A DNA stretch of 64,000 nucleotides. Source: Streptomyces albidoflavus (lineage in GTDB: Bacteria; Actinomycetota; Actinomycetes; Streptomycetales; Streptomycetaceae). This document shows positions 30,239-42,934 of this stretch, piece after piece. The first letter of the stretch is position 1. Each line of letters starts with the position of its first letter. The notes under the pieces were generated by a model. That model did no database searches and was not told the origin of the DNA. It saw only the letters and a list, made by a program, of their open reading frames with translations. The stretch covers positions 1 to 64,000 of the forward strand of contig NZ_JOII01000020.1 in NCBI RefSeq assembly GCF_000719955.1, in the 5' to 3' direction. Position numbers and translations under genes: made by a program.

Positions 30239-32095
30239 GTGCACCACCGATCCCCCGGCACCTCCCGCCGCGCCGTGCTCGCGGCGGGCGCGGGAGCCGC
30301 CGCCGCGGCCACCGTCAGCACCTCGGCCTCCGCCGCCGTCGGCCCCCAGGGCGAGGCGAGCGGCGTCCGGCCGGCCGCGCGCAGACCCACCCGCGCGCAG
30401 CTGCGGAAGCTGCTCTCCCGGATGAGCCTGGAGGAGAAGGTCGGCCAGCTCTTCGTGATGCGGGTCTACGGCCACACCGCGACCGACCCGGACCCGGCGG
30501 ACGTCGACGCCAACCTCAAGGAGCTGGGCGTCCGCGACGCCGCCGAGCTGATCTCGACGTACCACGTCGGCGGCATCATCTACTTCACCTGGGCGCGCAA
30601 CACCCGCGACCCGCACCAGATCGCCGAGCTGTCCAACGGCATCCAGCGCGCCTCGCTGGGGCGGAGAAACGGTTTGCCGGTGCTCATCTCCACCGACCAG
30701 GAGCACGGCATCGTCTGCCGGGTCGGCGCTCCGGCCACCCTGCTGCCGGGGGCGATGGCGCTGGGCGCGGGCGGCAGCCGCACCGACACCCGGCGGGCCG
30801 CGCACATCGCCGGGGCCGAGCTGGCCGCCCTCGGCATCCTCCAGAACTACGCGCCGGACGCCGACGTCAACGTCAACCCGGCCAACCCGGTGATCGGCGT
30901 CCGCTCCTTCAGCTCCGACCCGCAGGTGGTGGCCGACCTGGTGGCCGCACAGGTGAAGGGGTACCAGGGAGCCGGGGTCGCCTCCTGCGCCAAGCACTTC
31001 CCGGGCCACGGCGACACCACCACCGACAGCCACGAGGCGCTGCCGACCATCCACCACACCCGCGAAGAGTGGGAGCGGCTGGACGCGCCGCCGTTCCGGG
31101 CGGCGATCACGGCGGGCATCGACTCGATCATGACCGCGCACATCGTGGTGCCCTCCCTCGACCCGGCCGAGGACCCGGCGACGCTCTCCCGCCCGATCCT
31201 GACCGGCATCCTCCGCGAGGAGCTGGGGTACGACGGGGTGGTGGTCACCGACTCCCTCGGCATGGAGGGGGTGCGCACCAAGTACGGCGACGACCGGGTG
31301 CCGGTGCTGGCGCTGCTCGCCGGGGTCGACCAGCTGCTCAACCCGCCGAGCATCAAGGTGGCGTACGACGCGGTGCTGGCGGCGGTGCGCGACGGCGAGC
31401 TGACCGAGGAGCGGATCGACACCTCGGTGCTGCGCGTCCTCGAACTGAAGGCCAAGCGGGGCCTGTTCGAGGACCCGTACGTGACGCGGCGGGAGGTCGA
31501 CCGGACGGTGGGCGTCCGCCCGCACCTGGCCGAGGCCGACCGGATCGCCGAGCGCACCACGACCCTGCTGGCCCACCGCGACGGCCTGCTCCCGCTGAGC
31601 CGCCGCACCCACCGGGACCTCCTGGTCGTCGGCGCCGACCCGGCCTCCCCCTCGGGCACCACGGGCCCGCCCACCACCACCCTCACCGAGGAGCTGACCG
31701 GGCTCGGCTTCCGGGTGACCACGCTCTCCACCGGGACGGCGCCCACGCAGGCGGTCATCGACGCGGCGGTGGCGGCGGCCGGCGGCAAGGACGCGGTGGT
31801 CGTCGGGACGTACAACGTGGCGGCGGGCAGCGCGCAGCAGAAGCTGGTGCGGGCGCTGGCGGCGACCGGGGTGCCGGTGGTGGCGCTGGCCATCCGCAAC
31901 CCGTACGACGTGGCGCACCTGCCGGAGGCCGACGCGGTGCTGGCCACCTACTCGTGGACCGACGTGGAGCTGCGGGCGGCGGTGCGGGTGCTGGCCGGCC
32001 GGGCCAGGCCGCGCGGGAAGCTGCCGGTGCCGGTGCAGCGGGCCGACGACCCGTCGAGGGAACTGCTGCCGGTCGGGTTCGGCCTGCGGTACTGA
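30239..32095 (+). CDS. Tat-exported glycoside hydrolase family 3 protein (beta-N-acetylhexosaminidase-like)
   Basis: A 618-residue exported GH3 enzyme. The N-terminus has a twin-arginine signal (SRR at 9-11, then an Ala-rich hydrophobic stretch ending SASA near 32). The (beta/alpha)8 domain carries the NagZ-type motif KHFPGHGD at 252-259 with the general-acid histidine loop (DSH), and the nucleophile Asp338 in VVTDSLGMEGV. A C-terminal alpha/beta sandwich domain follows to the end. Likely substrate is N-acetylglucosamine-containing wall or chitin-derived material. GTG 30239 was chosen because GGAAGGAG lies 6-8 nt upstream and the Tat signal starts there; an upstream ATG at 30146 would bury the signal behind 31 residues. 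Confidence 0.9.
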   Translation: MHHRSPGTSRRAVLAAGAGAAAAATVSTSASAAVGPQGEASGVRPAARRPTRAQLRKLLSRMSLEEKVGQLFVMRVYGHTATDPDPADVDANLKELGVRDAAELISTYHVGGIIYFTWARNTRDPHQIAELSNGIQRASLGRRNGLPVLISTDQEHGIVCRVGAPATLLPGAMALGAGGSRTDTRRAAHIAGAELAALGILQNYAPDADVNVNPANPVIGVRSFSSDPQVVADLVAAQVKGYQGAGVASCAKHFPGHGDTTTDSHEALPTIHHTREEWERLDAPPFRAAITAGIDSIMTAHIVVPSLDPAEDPATLSRPILTGILREELGYDGVVVTDSLGMEGVRTKYGDDRVPVLALLAGVDQLLNPPSIKVAYDAVLAAVRDGELTEERIDTSVLRVLELKAKRGLFEDPYVTRREVDRTVGVRPHLAEADRIAERTTTLLAHRDGLLPLSRRTHRDLLVVGADPASPSGTTGPPTTTLTEELTGLGFRVTTLSTGTAPTQAVIDAAVAAAGGKDAVVVGTYNVAAGSAQQKLVRALAATGVPVVALAIRNPYDVAHLPEADAVLATYSWTDVELRAAVRVLAGRARPRGKLPVPVQRADDPSRELLPVGFGLRY

Positions 32096-32108
32096 CGGGT
32101 GGACGAAC

Positions 32109-32149
32109 AGCGCCGCCCGCGCCCCTGGAGCAGGGGTGCGGGCGGCGCT
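32109..32149. terminator. Bidirectional terminator between GH3 and S37 peptidase genes
   Basis: AGCGCCGCCCGC (32109-32120) pairs with GCGGGCGGCGCT (32138-32149), extended inside by CCCCT/AGGGG after one mismatch, and followed by TTTCG. It lies between convergent stops. Confidence 0.85.
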
Positions 32150-32180
32150 TTCGTGTCCGGGCGGGCCGGGTCGGGTCAGG

Positions 32181-33620
32181 TCAGGGCTTGCCGCCCCGGT
32201 ACTTCTGGAGCAGCTTCTCGTCGAGGGAGTCGAGGGTCTTGTCGTAGGCGGCCAGCGGCGCGGCGGACTCGGGGTCGGCCTGGGCGGTGGCCGGGGCGAC
32301 GCCGGCCCACTGCTGGATGCGGGCGGTGGCGCGGGCGCTCTCGTCGGGGACGAGCCCGGCGACGTTGGCGCCGTGGTTGGCACCGGGCGCGGTCAGCACG
32401 TAGGAGTCGCGGGCGCCGGCCCCGAGGCGGAACGGCTCGGCGCTCCACGGGTCGTTCTCGCCGTAGACGAACATCATGCGCTGGGCGTGGTGGCGGACCC
32501 AGGTGTCGACGTCGCGCATGGCGTGCTTCTCGAACCGCATGGGGATGGAGCGCGGCACGAACTCGCGGGGCGCCTGGTAGCCGTAGCGGCTGAGGTCGGC
32601 GAGGTGCGGCTGGGCGATGCCGGGCGAGCCGAGCTGGGTGCCCGCCTGGTAGTAGTACGGCGTGTACGGGGCGAGGCCCTGGTCGGTGTAGAAGGACCAG
32701 CCGGAGATCTCGTCGACGTAGGCGAAGAGTTCGGCGTCGGTGGCGGTGCGGGCCTGCGGCACGGCTGCGCAGTCGGCCTCGTCGGCGTACTGCCAGAAGC
32801 CCCAGGCCAGGTCCATGACGACGGCCTCGAACGCCTTGTCGAGGCTGCCGACGGTGGTGAAGGTGGCGCCGGACTTCTCGGCCAGCTCCCGGTACCGCTC
32901 GCTGAGGGGCTCGCGGCGGAGCAGGGCCTCACGCTGGACGGCGTGCAGGGCGTCGCGGCACTCGGCGGTGCCGACCTGCTCCAGGAAGCGGTCGTAGGCG
33001 GAGTCCTCGCTGTCGACCACGTCGTTGGGGGCGACGTAGGCGACGACGGCGTCCATGTCGCGCGGGTAGAACCGCTCGTAGTAGGTGGCGGTCATGCCGC
33101 CCTTGGAGCCGCCGGTGGCCAGCCACTTCTTGCCGTAGACGGGCTTGAGGGCCTGGAAGAGGCGGTGCTGGTCGCTGGCGGCCTGCCAGATCGTCAGCTT
33201 CGACCAGTCGGCCGGTTCGGGGCGCGACGGGGTGAAGTAACGGTACTCCAGGGAGATCTGGTTGCCGTCGATGATCCGGGTGGGCTCGCTGCGGCCGGGG
33301 GCGGTGGAGACGCCGTAGCCGGAGGTGTGGAAGACGGTGGGGCGCGAGGTGTCCTTGTGCAGCACGGTGAAGCGCTGCTCGAAGGTGCCCCGCTTCGGGT
33401 GCCGGTGGTCGACCGGCTGGGTGTAGGTGAGGACGAAGTACCGGTACCCCTCGTACGGCTTCTCCTCGACCAGCTCGACGCCCTTGACGGCGAGCAGCCG
33501 CTGAAGGATGTCCCGGCCGTCCCGTGCCGGGTCCTGGCCCGCCACCGCGGTGCCGGCCTGGGCCGTGACGGCCCCCGCCAGGACCACGAGCGACAGCAAC
33601 CAGCGCAACACCGTGCGCAT
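32181..33620 (-). CDS. Secreted S37-family tri/tetrapeptidyl aminopeptidase
   Basis: A 479-residue exported serine peptidase of the Streptomyces PS-10/S37 family, which releases tri- or tetrapeptides (often after proline) from secreted proteins. A Sec-type signal peptide covers residues 1-27 (MRTVLRWLL, hydrophobic core, AVAGQ). The nucleophile elbow GGSKGGM is near residue 170, an aspartate is likely in YGENDPWS, and the histidine in APGANHGANVAG. Full length. ATG 33620 follows GGGGAGGG. It is convergent with the GH3 gene. Both proteins act outside the cell. Confidence 0.88.
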   Translation of the reverse strand: MRTVLRWLLSLVVLAGAVTAQAGTAVAGQDPARDGRDILQRLLAVKGVELVEEKPYEGYRYFVLTYTQPVDHRHPKRGTFEQRFTVLHKDTSRPTVFHTSGYGVSTAPGRSEPTRIIDGNQISLEYRYFTPSRPEPADWSKLTIWQAASDQHRLFQALKPVYGKKWLATGGSKGGMTATYYERFYPRDMDAVVAYVAPNDVVDSEDSAYDRFLEQVGTAECRDALHAVQREALLRREPLSERYRELAEKSGATFTTVGSLDKAFEAVVMDLAWGFWQYADEADCAAVPQARTATDAELFAYVDEISGWSFYTDQGLAPYTPYYYQAGTQLGSPGIAQPHLADLSRYGYQAPREFVPRSIPMRFEKHAMRDVDTWVRHHAQRMMFVYGENDPWSAEPFRLGAGARDSYVLTAPGANHGANVAGLVPDESARATARIQQWAGVAPATAQADPESAAPLAAYDKTLDSLDEKLLQKYRGGKP

Positions 33621-33753
33621 GAGCCCTCCCCTGTTCCGATCGTCACTCCGGGTGCGTCCCGGCCCGCCGGAACTTAGCCGAGTGACGCCCGCTCCACCAG
33701 ACGGCCTGCTCCTGGGGGTGACGGGGCGTCGTCCGGGAGGGCCGGACAGCGCG

Positions 33754-33786
33754 GCGCCCCCTGTCCCGGGCGGGGACGGGGGGCGC
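33754..33786. terminator. Terminator-like hairpin after the ABC exporter gene
   Basis: GCGCCCCC and GTCCC on the left pair with GGGAC and GGGGGCGC on the right across a short loop, with one interruption. It lies 22 nt past the ABC exporter stop on the minus strand. Confidence 0.5.
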
Positions 33787-33807
33787 GGGGCGCGGCCCGA
33801 CGGAGGG

Positions 33808-37620
<3,813 letters not shown>

Positions 37621-37765
37621 CCCGTGGTCCTTCCGTCGTCCGGTCTCCTGCCACTACCGCCAGCGCCAACGTCCGGAGCGGGGGATTTCATCCCGCCGCA
37701 ACAAACCGGGTGGGGCGCACGGGTGTGCGAGGGGAGCCAGGAGGGCGCGCGAGGCGGCGGAGCCG

Positions 37766-38119
37766 TCAGCGGTGGCCGAGGATGTTGACGACGCGGCCGT
37801 CCGGGTCGCGGACGAAGAAGCGGCGGACACCCCACTCCTCGTCGCGGACCGGGAAGAGCAGCTCGGCGCCGGCCGCCCGCAGCTCCTCGTAGGCGGCGTC
37901 CACGTCGTCGACCTCGATGCTCAGGTCGGGGACGAACGGGCCGGTCAGGTCCTCGGTCATCAGGCTCAGCTGGACCGGCGAGGCGCCGCCTCCGGTGCCG
38001 GTCAGGGTGGTGATCCAGCCCAGCTCCATCGCGGGGCTGAGGCCGATGCGGGCGTAGAACGCGCCGCACGCCTCGGGGTCCTCGGTCCGCAGGTTGGGGA
38101 CGACCCGCCGTACGTTCAT
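37766..38119 (-). CDS. VOC (glyoxalase/bleomycin resistance-like) protein
   Basis: A 117-residue single-module VOC-fold protein. The beta-alpha-beta pattern is VRRVVPNLRTEDPEACGAFYARIGL, then WITTLTGT, IEVDDVDAAYEELRAAGAELLFP and FFVRDPDGRVVNILGH at the end. Such proteins bind metals and small molecules or form dimers that sequester drugs; the reaction is not predictable. ATG 38119 begins the domain, with GAGGAGCC upstream. It lies between the TPP enzyme and the ABC exporter on the same strand, 96 nt from the former. Confidence 0.82.
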   Translation of the reverse strand: MNVRRVVPNLRTEDPEACGAFYARIGLSPAMELGWITTLTGTGGGASPVQLSLMTEDLTGPFVPDLSIEVDDVDAAYEELRAAGAELLFPVRDEEWGVRRFFVRDPDGRVVNILGHR

Positions 38120-38215
38120 GATCGGCTCCTCACGCCGTGGCCGCGCGGCGGGCCGGGCGGCTCCCGGCCGGACTGCCCCGCGACGGGAGCACTCCAGCAC
38201 GGAAGCGCGCGTACG

Positions 38216-39913
38216 TCACGCCTCTCCGCTCTCCTCGTGGGTGGCGGCGAACATCCGCAGGTGGACCGGGAGGACGACCACCGACGGGCCGGGGGCGGCC
38301 AGCGCCTTCGCGAGGTCCGTGGTCAGGTGCTCCACCGAGGTGGTGGTGGCCGGGATGTGGAAGGCGGCGGCGAGGGCCGCGTAGTCCGGGCGGCTCAGCT
38401 CGGTGGCGGTGGCGGTGCCGAAGGCGTCGTTCATGTACTCGCGGAGGATGCCGTAGCCGCCGTCGTCGACGATGAGCCAGGTGACGTCCAGGTCGTGCTG
38501 GCGGGCGGTGGCCAGCTCCGCGATCGAGTACAGGGCGCCGCCGTCGCCGGAGACGGCGAGCACCGGGCGGGTCGGGTCGGCCACGGCGGCACCGAGCGCG
38601 GCCGGGTAGGCGTAGCCGAGGCCGCCCGCGCCCTGGGCGGAGTGGAAGGCGCCCTGACGGGGGTCGAAGGCGGACCAGGCCCAGTAGGCGAGGATCGTCA
38701 TGTCCCAGAAGCTGGGCGAGGTGTCGGGCAGCGCCTCGCGGACGGCCGCCAGCACGCGCTGCTCGGTGTCGAGGCCCTGGCCGTCGATCCGGTCGCGGAT
38801 CGCGGCGAGGGTCGCGGCGACGCGGTCCGGGGCGCCGGTGTCCGTACGCTCCGGGACGGTCTCCAGCAGGGCGGTGAGGGCGAGGCGGGCGTCGGCGTGG
38901 ATGCCGAGGGCCGGGTAGTTGGCCTCCAGCTTGCCGAGGTCGGCGTCGATCTGGATGATCCGGCCGCGCGGGGTGAACGTGCCGTAGTGCGAGGACAGCT
39001 CGCCCAGGCCCGAGCCGACGACGAGCACCACGTCGGCCTCCTCCAGGAAGGCCGTGGTGTGCCGGTCCTCCATCCACGACCGGAGCGAGAGCGGGTGGTC
39101 CCAGGCGAAGGCGCCCTTGCCGCCGAAGGTGGTGACCACCGGGGCCTGGAGCCGCTCGGCCAGCGCGGTCAGCTTGCCGGCCGCGTCGGCGCGGACCACG
39201 CCGCCGCCCGCGATGATCACCGGCCGCTCGGCGCGGCCCAGCCAGTCGGCGGCCACCGCGGTCAGCTCGGGACGCGGAGCCGGCTCCTCCGGGAACGCGT
39301 CCGGAGCCGTGACCTGCGGCAGGGACGTCCCGGCGCTGAGGATGTCGGCGGGGATCTCCACCCACACCGGACCGTGCGGCGCGGTCAGCGCGCTCTGCCA
39401 CGCCTCGGCGACCGCGGTCGGGATCTGCGAGGCGGTACGCACCGTGTGGACGGACTTCACCACGTCCCGGAACGACGCCTGCTGGTCGCGCAGCTCGTGC
39501 AGGTACCCGTGGCGCCCGCCGCCGAGCCCCGCCACCGGGATCTGGCTGGAGATCGCCAGCACCGGCGCGCTGGCGGCGGCCGCCTCCTGGAGCGCGGCCA
39601 GCGAGGTGAGGGCCCCCGGGCCGGTGGAGAGCAGCAGCGGGGCCGCCTCACCGCTCACCCGGCCGTACGCGTCGGCGGCGAACCCGGCGTTGTTCTCGAC
39701 CCGCAGGCCCACGTACGCCATCGGGGCGCGGCGCAGCGCGTCGAACATGCCCAGCGCGTGCTGGCCCGGCAGACCGAACACGGTGGTGGCGCCCAGCCCG
39801 TGCAGGGTCTCCATGACCAGGTCACCTCCGGTGCGGCCGGGCGGAGGGGACAGGGCTGCCGCCGTCTGGGCGGGGGTCGGGATCAGCTCGGGGCCGTGGT
39901 GGTCGTGGGTCAT
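38216..39913 (-). CDS. Thiamine pyrophosphate-dependent enzyme (acetolactate synthase/2-oxoacid decarboxylase superfamily)
   Basis: A 565-residue ThDP enzyme with three domains. The N-terminal PYR domain has GLPGQHALGMFDAL and the glutamate in LRVENNAGFAADAYGR; the central domain has a GGGVVRADAAGKL pattern; the C-terminal PP domain has GDGGALYSIAEL, then a VDDGGYGILREYM segment as Mg ligands. The neighbours (ureohydrolase, sodium symporter, PucR regulator) suggest a 2-oxoarginine decarboxylase-like role (compare Pseudomonas AruI) making 4-guanidinobutyraldehyde. This is inference; acetolactate synthase is less likely because no small subunit is present. ATG 39913 was preferred over ATG 39955 because a GAGG site precedes it and the upstream residues are not conserved. 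Confidence 0.8.
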   Translation of the reverse strand: MTHDHHGPELIPTPAQTAAALSPPPGRTGGDLVMETLHGLGATTVFGLPGQHALGMFDALRRAPMAYVGLRVENNAGFAADAYGRVSGEAAPLLLSTGPGALTSLAALQEAAAASAPVLAISSQIPVAGLGGGRHGYLHELRDQQASFRDVVKSVHTVRTASQIPTAVAEAWQSALTAPHGPVWVEIPADILSAGTSLPQVTAPDAFPEEPAPRPELTAVAADWLGRAERPVIIAGGGVVRADAAGKLTALAERLQAPVVTTFGGKGAFAWDHPLSLRSWMEDRHTTAFLEEADVVLVVGSGLGELSSHYGTFTPRGRIIQIDADLGKLEANYPALGIHADARLALTALLETVPERTDTGAPDRVAATLAAIRDRIDGQGLDTEQRVLAAVREALPDTSPSFWDMTILAYWAWSAFDPRQGAFHSAQGAGGLGYAYPAALGAAVADPTRPVLAVSGDGGALYSIAELATARQHDLDVTWLIVDDGGYGILREYMNDAFGTATATELSRPDYAALAAAFHIPATTTSVEHLTTDLAKALAAPGPSVVVLPVHLRMFAATHEESGEA

Positions 39914-40024
39914 GGTGCGGGTGGCCTCGTGTCGGGTCGGTGGGGTTTTGGCCATGGTGTCATTCGGCTTGTCGCGGGGCGTGGGGTGCCTTGGCCGGGG
40001 TTGGCCCGGCCTGCGGCCCGGGGC

Positions 40025-40149
40025 GGCCTCAGGCGCCGGCCGGGCTGGGTGGCCTCAAGCGCCGGCCGGGCTGTCGTGTGGCTGAGCGCTCAGCCGATCT
40101 CAGCCCGGCCGGCGATTGAGGCCACTGAGCCCGGCCGGCGTTTGAGGCC
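40025..40149. repeat. Four copies of a 23-bp dispersed Streptomyces repeat, two direct and two inverted
   Basis: Copies 1 and 2 (40025-40047, 40051-40073) share GGCCTCAnGCGCCGGCCGGGCTG. Copies 3 and 4 (40101-40123, 40127-40149) are the same sequence inverted with small changes (CGATTGAGGCC, CGTTTGAGGCC). At the centre lies the perfect palindrome GCTGAGCGCTCAGC (40081-40094). The whole block can fold into a large cruciform or hairpin and stands between the ureohydrolase stop and the TPP enzyme start, so it probably terminates transcription. I recall similar CAAnCGCCGGCCGGGCTG units scattered in Streptomyces intergenic regions. Confidence 0.85.
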
Positions 40150-40212
40150 GCCCCAGGCCGGAGGCCGGGCAGGGCCCGGCCGGGGCAGGGCCCAGCCTCC
40201 GAACCCCGGCCG

Positions 40213-41184
40213 TCAGGCCGAGATCTGGCGGGCCATGATCGTGGTCAGCTCGTACGCCGTGTGGCTGGCGGCCACCGCCGTGATCTCGGCGTGGTCGTAG
40301 GCGGGCGCCACCTCGACCAGGTCCGCCGAGACGAGCCGGCAGGAGGCGAGCCCCCGGATGATCTCCAGCAGCTCCCGCGAGGTGAGCCCCCCGGCCTCCG
40401 GCGTCCCGGTCCCGGGCGCATGCGCCGGGTCGAGGACGTCGATGTCCACGGAGATGTAGAGCGGCCGGTCCCCGATCCGCTGCCGCAGCTGGTCGGTGAT
40501 CTCGTCGACCCCGCGCCGCATCACGTCGGCGCTGGTCACGATCCCGAAGCCGAGCTTCTCGTCGTCGTCGAGGTCCTGCTTGCCGTAGAGCGGGCCGCGC
40601 GTGCCGACGTGGGAGAGGGCGGAGGTGTCGAGGATGCCCTCCTCCACGGCCCGCCGGAACGGCGTCCCGTGCGTGTACTCGGCCCCGAAGTAGGTGTCCC
40701 AGGTGTCGAGGTGGGCGTCGAAGTGGAGCAGGGCCACGGGCCCGTGCACCTTGGCGACCGAGCGGAGCAGCGGCAGGGCGATGGTGTGGTCGCCGCCCAG
40801 CGTCATGAGGCGGGCGCCGGTGGCCAGCAGGTCGTCGGCGGCGGCCTCGACGGTCTCGACGGCCTCCTCGATGTGGAAGGGGTTGGCCGCGATGTCGCCG
40901 GCGTCGGCGACCTGGGCGAGGGCGAACGGGGAGGCGTCCTGCGCCGGGTTGTAGGGCCGCAGCAGCCGGGACGCCTCGCGGATGGCGTTGCCGCCGAAGC
41001 GGGCGCCAGGCCGGTAGGAGACGCCGGTGTCGAAGGGGACGCCGACCACGGCGATGTCGGCGGAGCCGACCTCGTCCAGCCGCGGCAGCCGCGCGAAGGT
41101 GGCGGGCCCGGCGAAGCGCGGGATGCGCGAGGAGTCGACGGGGCCGCGCGGCTCGGGGCGGGGCGTGGAGGCGGATGCGGTCAT
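40213..41184 (-). CDS. speB: Agmatinase/guanidinobutyrase family ureohydrolase
   Basis: A 323-residue Mn-dependent ureohydrolase that releases urea from a guanidino compound. The metal motifs are complete: GGDHTIALP near residue 130, FDAHLDTWD near 154, and [19 protein letters not shown] near 243. The N-terminal [16 protein letters not shown] with [16 protein letters not shown] is typical of agmatinase/guanidinobutyrase rather than arginase. The specific substrate (agmatine or 4-guanidinobutyrate) cannot be set from sequence; the adjacent TPP enzyme favours guanidinobutyrate. ATG 41184. It is 85 nt downstream of the symporter gene on the same strand. Confidence 0.88.
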   Translation of the reverse strand: MTASASTPRPEPRGPVDSSRIPRFAGPATFARLPRLDEVGSADIAVVGVPFDTGVSYRPGARFGGNAIREASRLLRPYNPAQDASPFALAQVADAGDIAANPFHIEEAVETVEAAADDLLATGARLMTLGGDHTIALPLLRSVAKVHGPVALLHFDAHLDTWDTYFGAEYTHGTPFRRAVEEGILDTSALSHVGTRGPLYGKQDLDDDEKLGFGIVTSADVMRRGVDEITDQLRQRIGDRPLYISVDIDVLDPAHAPGTGTPEAGGLTSRELLEIIRGLASCRLVSADLVEVAPAYDHAEITAVAASHTAYELTTIMARQISA

Positions 41185-41269
41185 GGGTGCGGGTGTCCTT
41201 CCGTGGGCCCCGGTCGGGGGCGGGTGCGGGTAGCCCGGGGTGCGGGCGGGTCGGCGGGGCGGCGCGGGG

Positions 41270-42799
41270 TCAGCGTCCGTCGCCGGTTCCAGGATGCGCC
41301 TCGGCGTACGCGCCGGGGCCGGCCTCGGCCCCTTCGGCCGGGGCGTGCGCGCTCTCGGGCGCGCCCCGGCCCGCGAGCCGTTCGCGCCAGGTGGCGAGGA
41401 CGGCCGGGTCGGTGGGCGGGGTGAGGAGGGAGACGACCACGTACGCGGCGAGGGAGGCGAGCAGGCCGTAGTAGATGGGCTGGTCGGCGAGGATGCCGTA
41501 GTGCCACATCAGGGCGGAGACGGTGAGGCCGCCGACGGCGACGGAGGTGAGCGCGCCCTGCACGGTGCCGCGCTTCCACAGCAGGCCGCCGAGGATCGGG
41601 ATGAGCAGCCCGCCGACGAGGAGGTTGTAGGCGACGGTGAGCGCCTGGACCACGTCGTTGAGGGCGATGGCGATGACGATCACGGCGGCGCCCATGATCA
41701 GGATGAAGAGGCGGTTGCCGCGCACCTCGTCGTGGGCGCCCCCGGCGGGCGCGGGCTCCCCGCCCCGGGCGGCGGCGCGCAGCCGGGACCAGATGTCGTT
41801 GTTGGCGACGGTGGCGCAGGCGATGAGGGCGCCGGAGGAGGTCGACATCACGGCGGCGAGCGCGGCGGCCAGCACCAGGCCCCGGACGCCGACGGGCAGT
41901 TCGTGGGTGACGATGGTGGCGAAGGCGTCGTCGGCGCTGGCCAGGTTCGGGTACATGACCTTGGCCGCGGTGCCGATGACGGCGCCGGCTATCGCGTAGA
42001 CCAGGCAGTACGTACCGGCGACGGTGCCGCCCCAGCGGGCCGTGCGGTCGTCGCGGGCGGTGAAGACGCGCTGCCAGATGTCCTGCCCGATGAGCATGCC
42101 GAAGGTGTAGATCAGCACGTAGGTGAAGATCGTCTCGCCGCCGATGCCGAGCGGCTCGAAGTAGCTGGTGGGCAGTTCGTCCCGGAGCGCCCCGAAGCCG
42201 CCGGCCTTGACGACGGCGATGGGCAGCAGCAGGAGCAGCACCCCGATCGTCTTGACGACGAACTGCACCATGTCGGTCAGCGTGATCGACCACATCCCGC
42301 CGAGCGTCGAGTACGCGACGACGATGCCGCCGCCCAGCACGATGGCGAGGGTGCGGGGCACGTCGAGGAGGACGTCGAAGATGGTGGCGTAGGCGATGGT
42401 CGAGGTGACGGCGAGCATCAGCGTGTACGCCCACATCACCAGCCCGGTGATGAGCCCGGCCCGGCCGCCGTACCGCAGGTCGAGCATCTCGGAGACGGTG
42501 TAGACCTTCAGCCGGGAGATGCGCGCGGAGAAGAAGAGGGAGAGGGCGAGCAGGCCGAAGCCGATGGTGAGGACCATCCAGGCACCGGAGAGGCCGTGCT
42601 TGTAGCCGAGGCCGACGCCGCCGATGGTGGAGGCGCCGCCGAGGACGATGGCGGCCATGGTGCCGGAGTAGAGGAACGGGCCGAGGCGCCGCCCGGCGAC
42701 CAGGAAGTCGCTCTTGGAGCGGGCCCGGCGCATCCCCCACCAGCCCATGGCGAGCATGCCGGCCAGGTAGAGAAAGATGACCGCGTAGTCGACTGCCAC
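41270..42799 (-). CDS. Sodium:solute symporter (SSS family)
   Basis: A 509-residue membrane transporter with about thirteen helices. Visible SSS features: [19 protein letters not shown] at the N-terminus, [40 protein letters not shown], and a late [20 protein letters not shown] motif at the Na site. The final ~45 residues are a hydrophilic Ala/Glu tail. It probably imports the substrate used by the adjacent ureohydrolase and TPP enzyme. GTG 42799 was chosen because the protein begins there with GGAGCC just upstream; the open frame continues far beyond but is not conserved. Confidence 0.88.
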   Translation of the reverse strand: MAVDYAVIFLYLAGMLAMGWWGMRRARSKSDFLVAGRRLGPFLYSGTMAAIVLGGASTIGGVGLGYKHGLSGAWMVLTIGFGLLALSLFFSARISRLKVYTVSEMLDLRYGGRAGLITGLVMWAYTLMLAVTSTIAYATIFDVLLDVPRTLAIVLGGGIVVAYSTLGGMWSITLTDMVQFVVKTIGVLLLLLPIAVVKAGGFGALRDELPTSYFEPLGIGGETIFTYVLIYTFGMLIGQDIWQRVFTARDDRTARWGGTVAGTYCLVYAIAGAVIGTAAKVMYPNLASADDAFATIVTHELPVGVRGLVLAAALAAVMSTSSGALIACATVANNDIWSRLRAAARGGEPAPAGGAHDEVRGNRLFILIMGAAVIVIAIALNDVVQALTVAYNLLVGGLLIPILGGLLWKRGTVQGALTSVAVGGLTVSALMWHYGILADQPIYYGLLASLAAYVVVSLLTPPTDPAVLATWRERLAGRGAPESAHAPAEGAEAGPGAYAEAHPGTGDGR

Positions 42800-42934
42800 G
42801 GGGGGCTCCGTTCGTCCGGATGCGGAGGAGGGGAAGGGGAGAAGGAGGGGGGGCGGGCGGGCGTGGCTCGACCCTAGGTCGCCCCCGGGCCCGGCTGAAG
42901 TGTAGGTTTCATCCCTCCTCGGCCCTCTCGCTGG

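Noticed and set aside
38216..39913. Acetolactate synthase large subunit (ilvB)
   Set aside because: No regulatory subunit or ilvC is adjacent, and the ureohydrolase context points to another 2-oxoacid.
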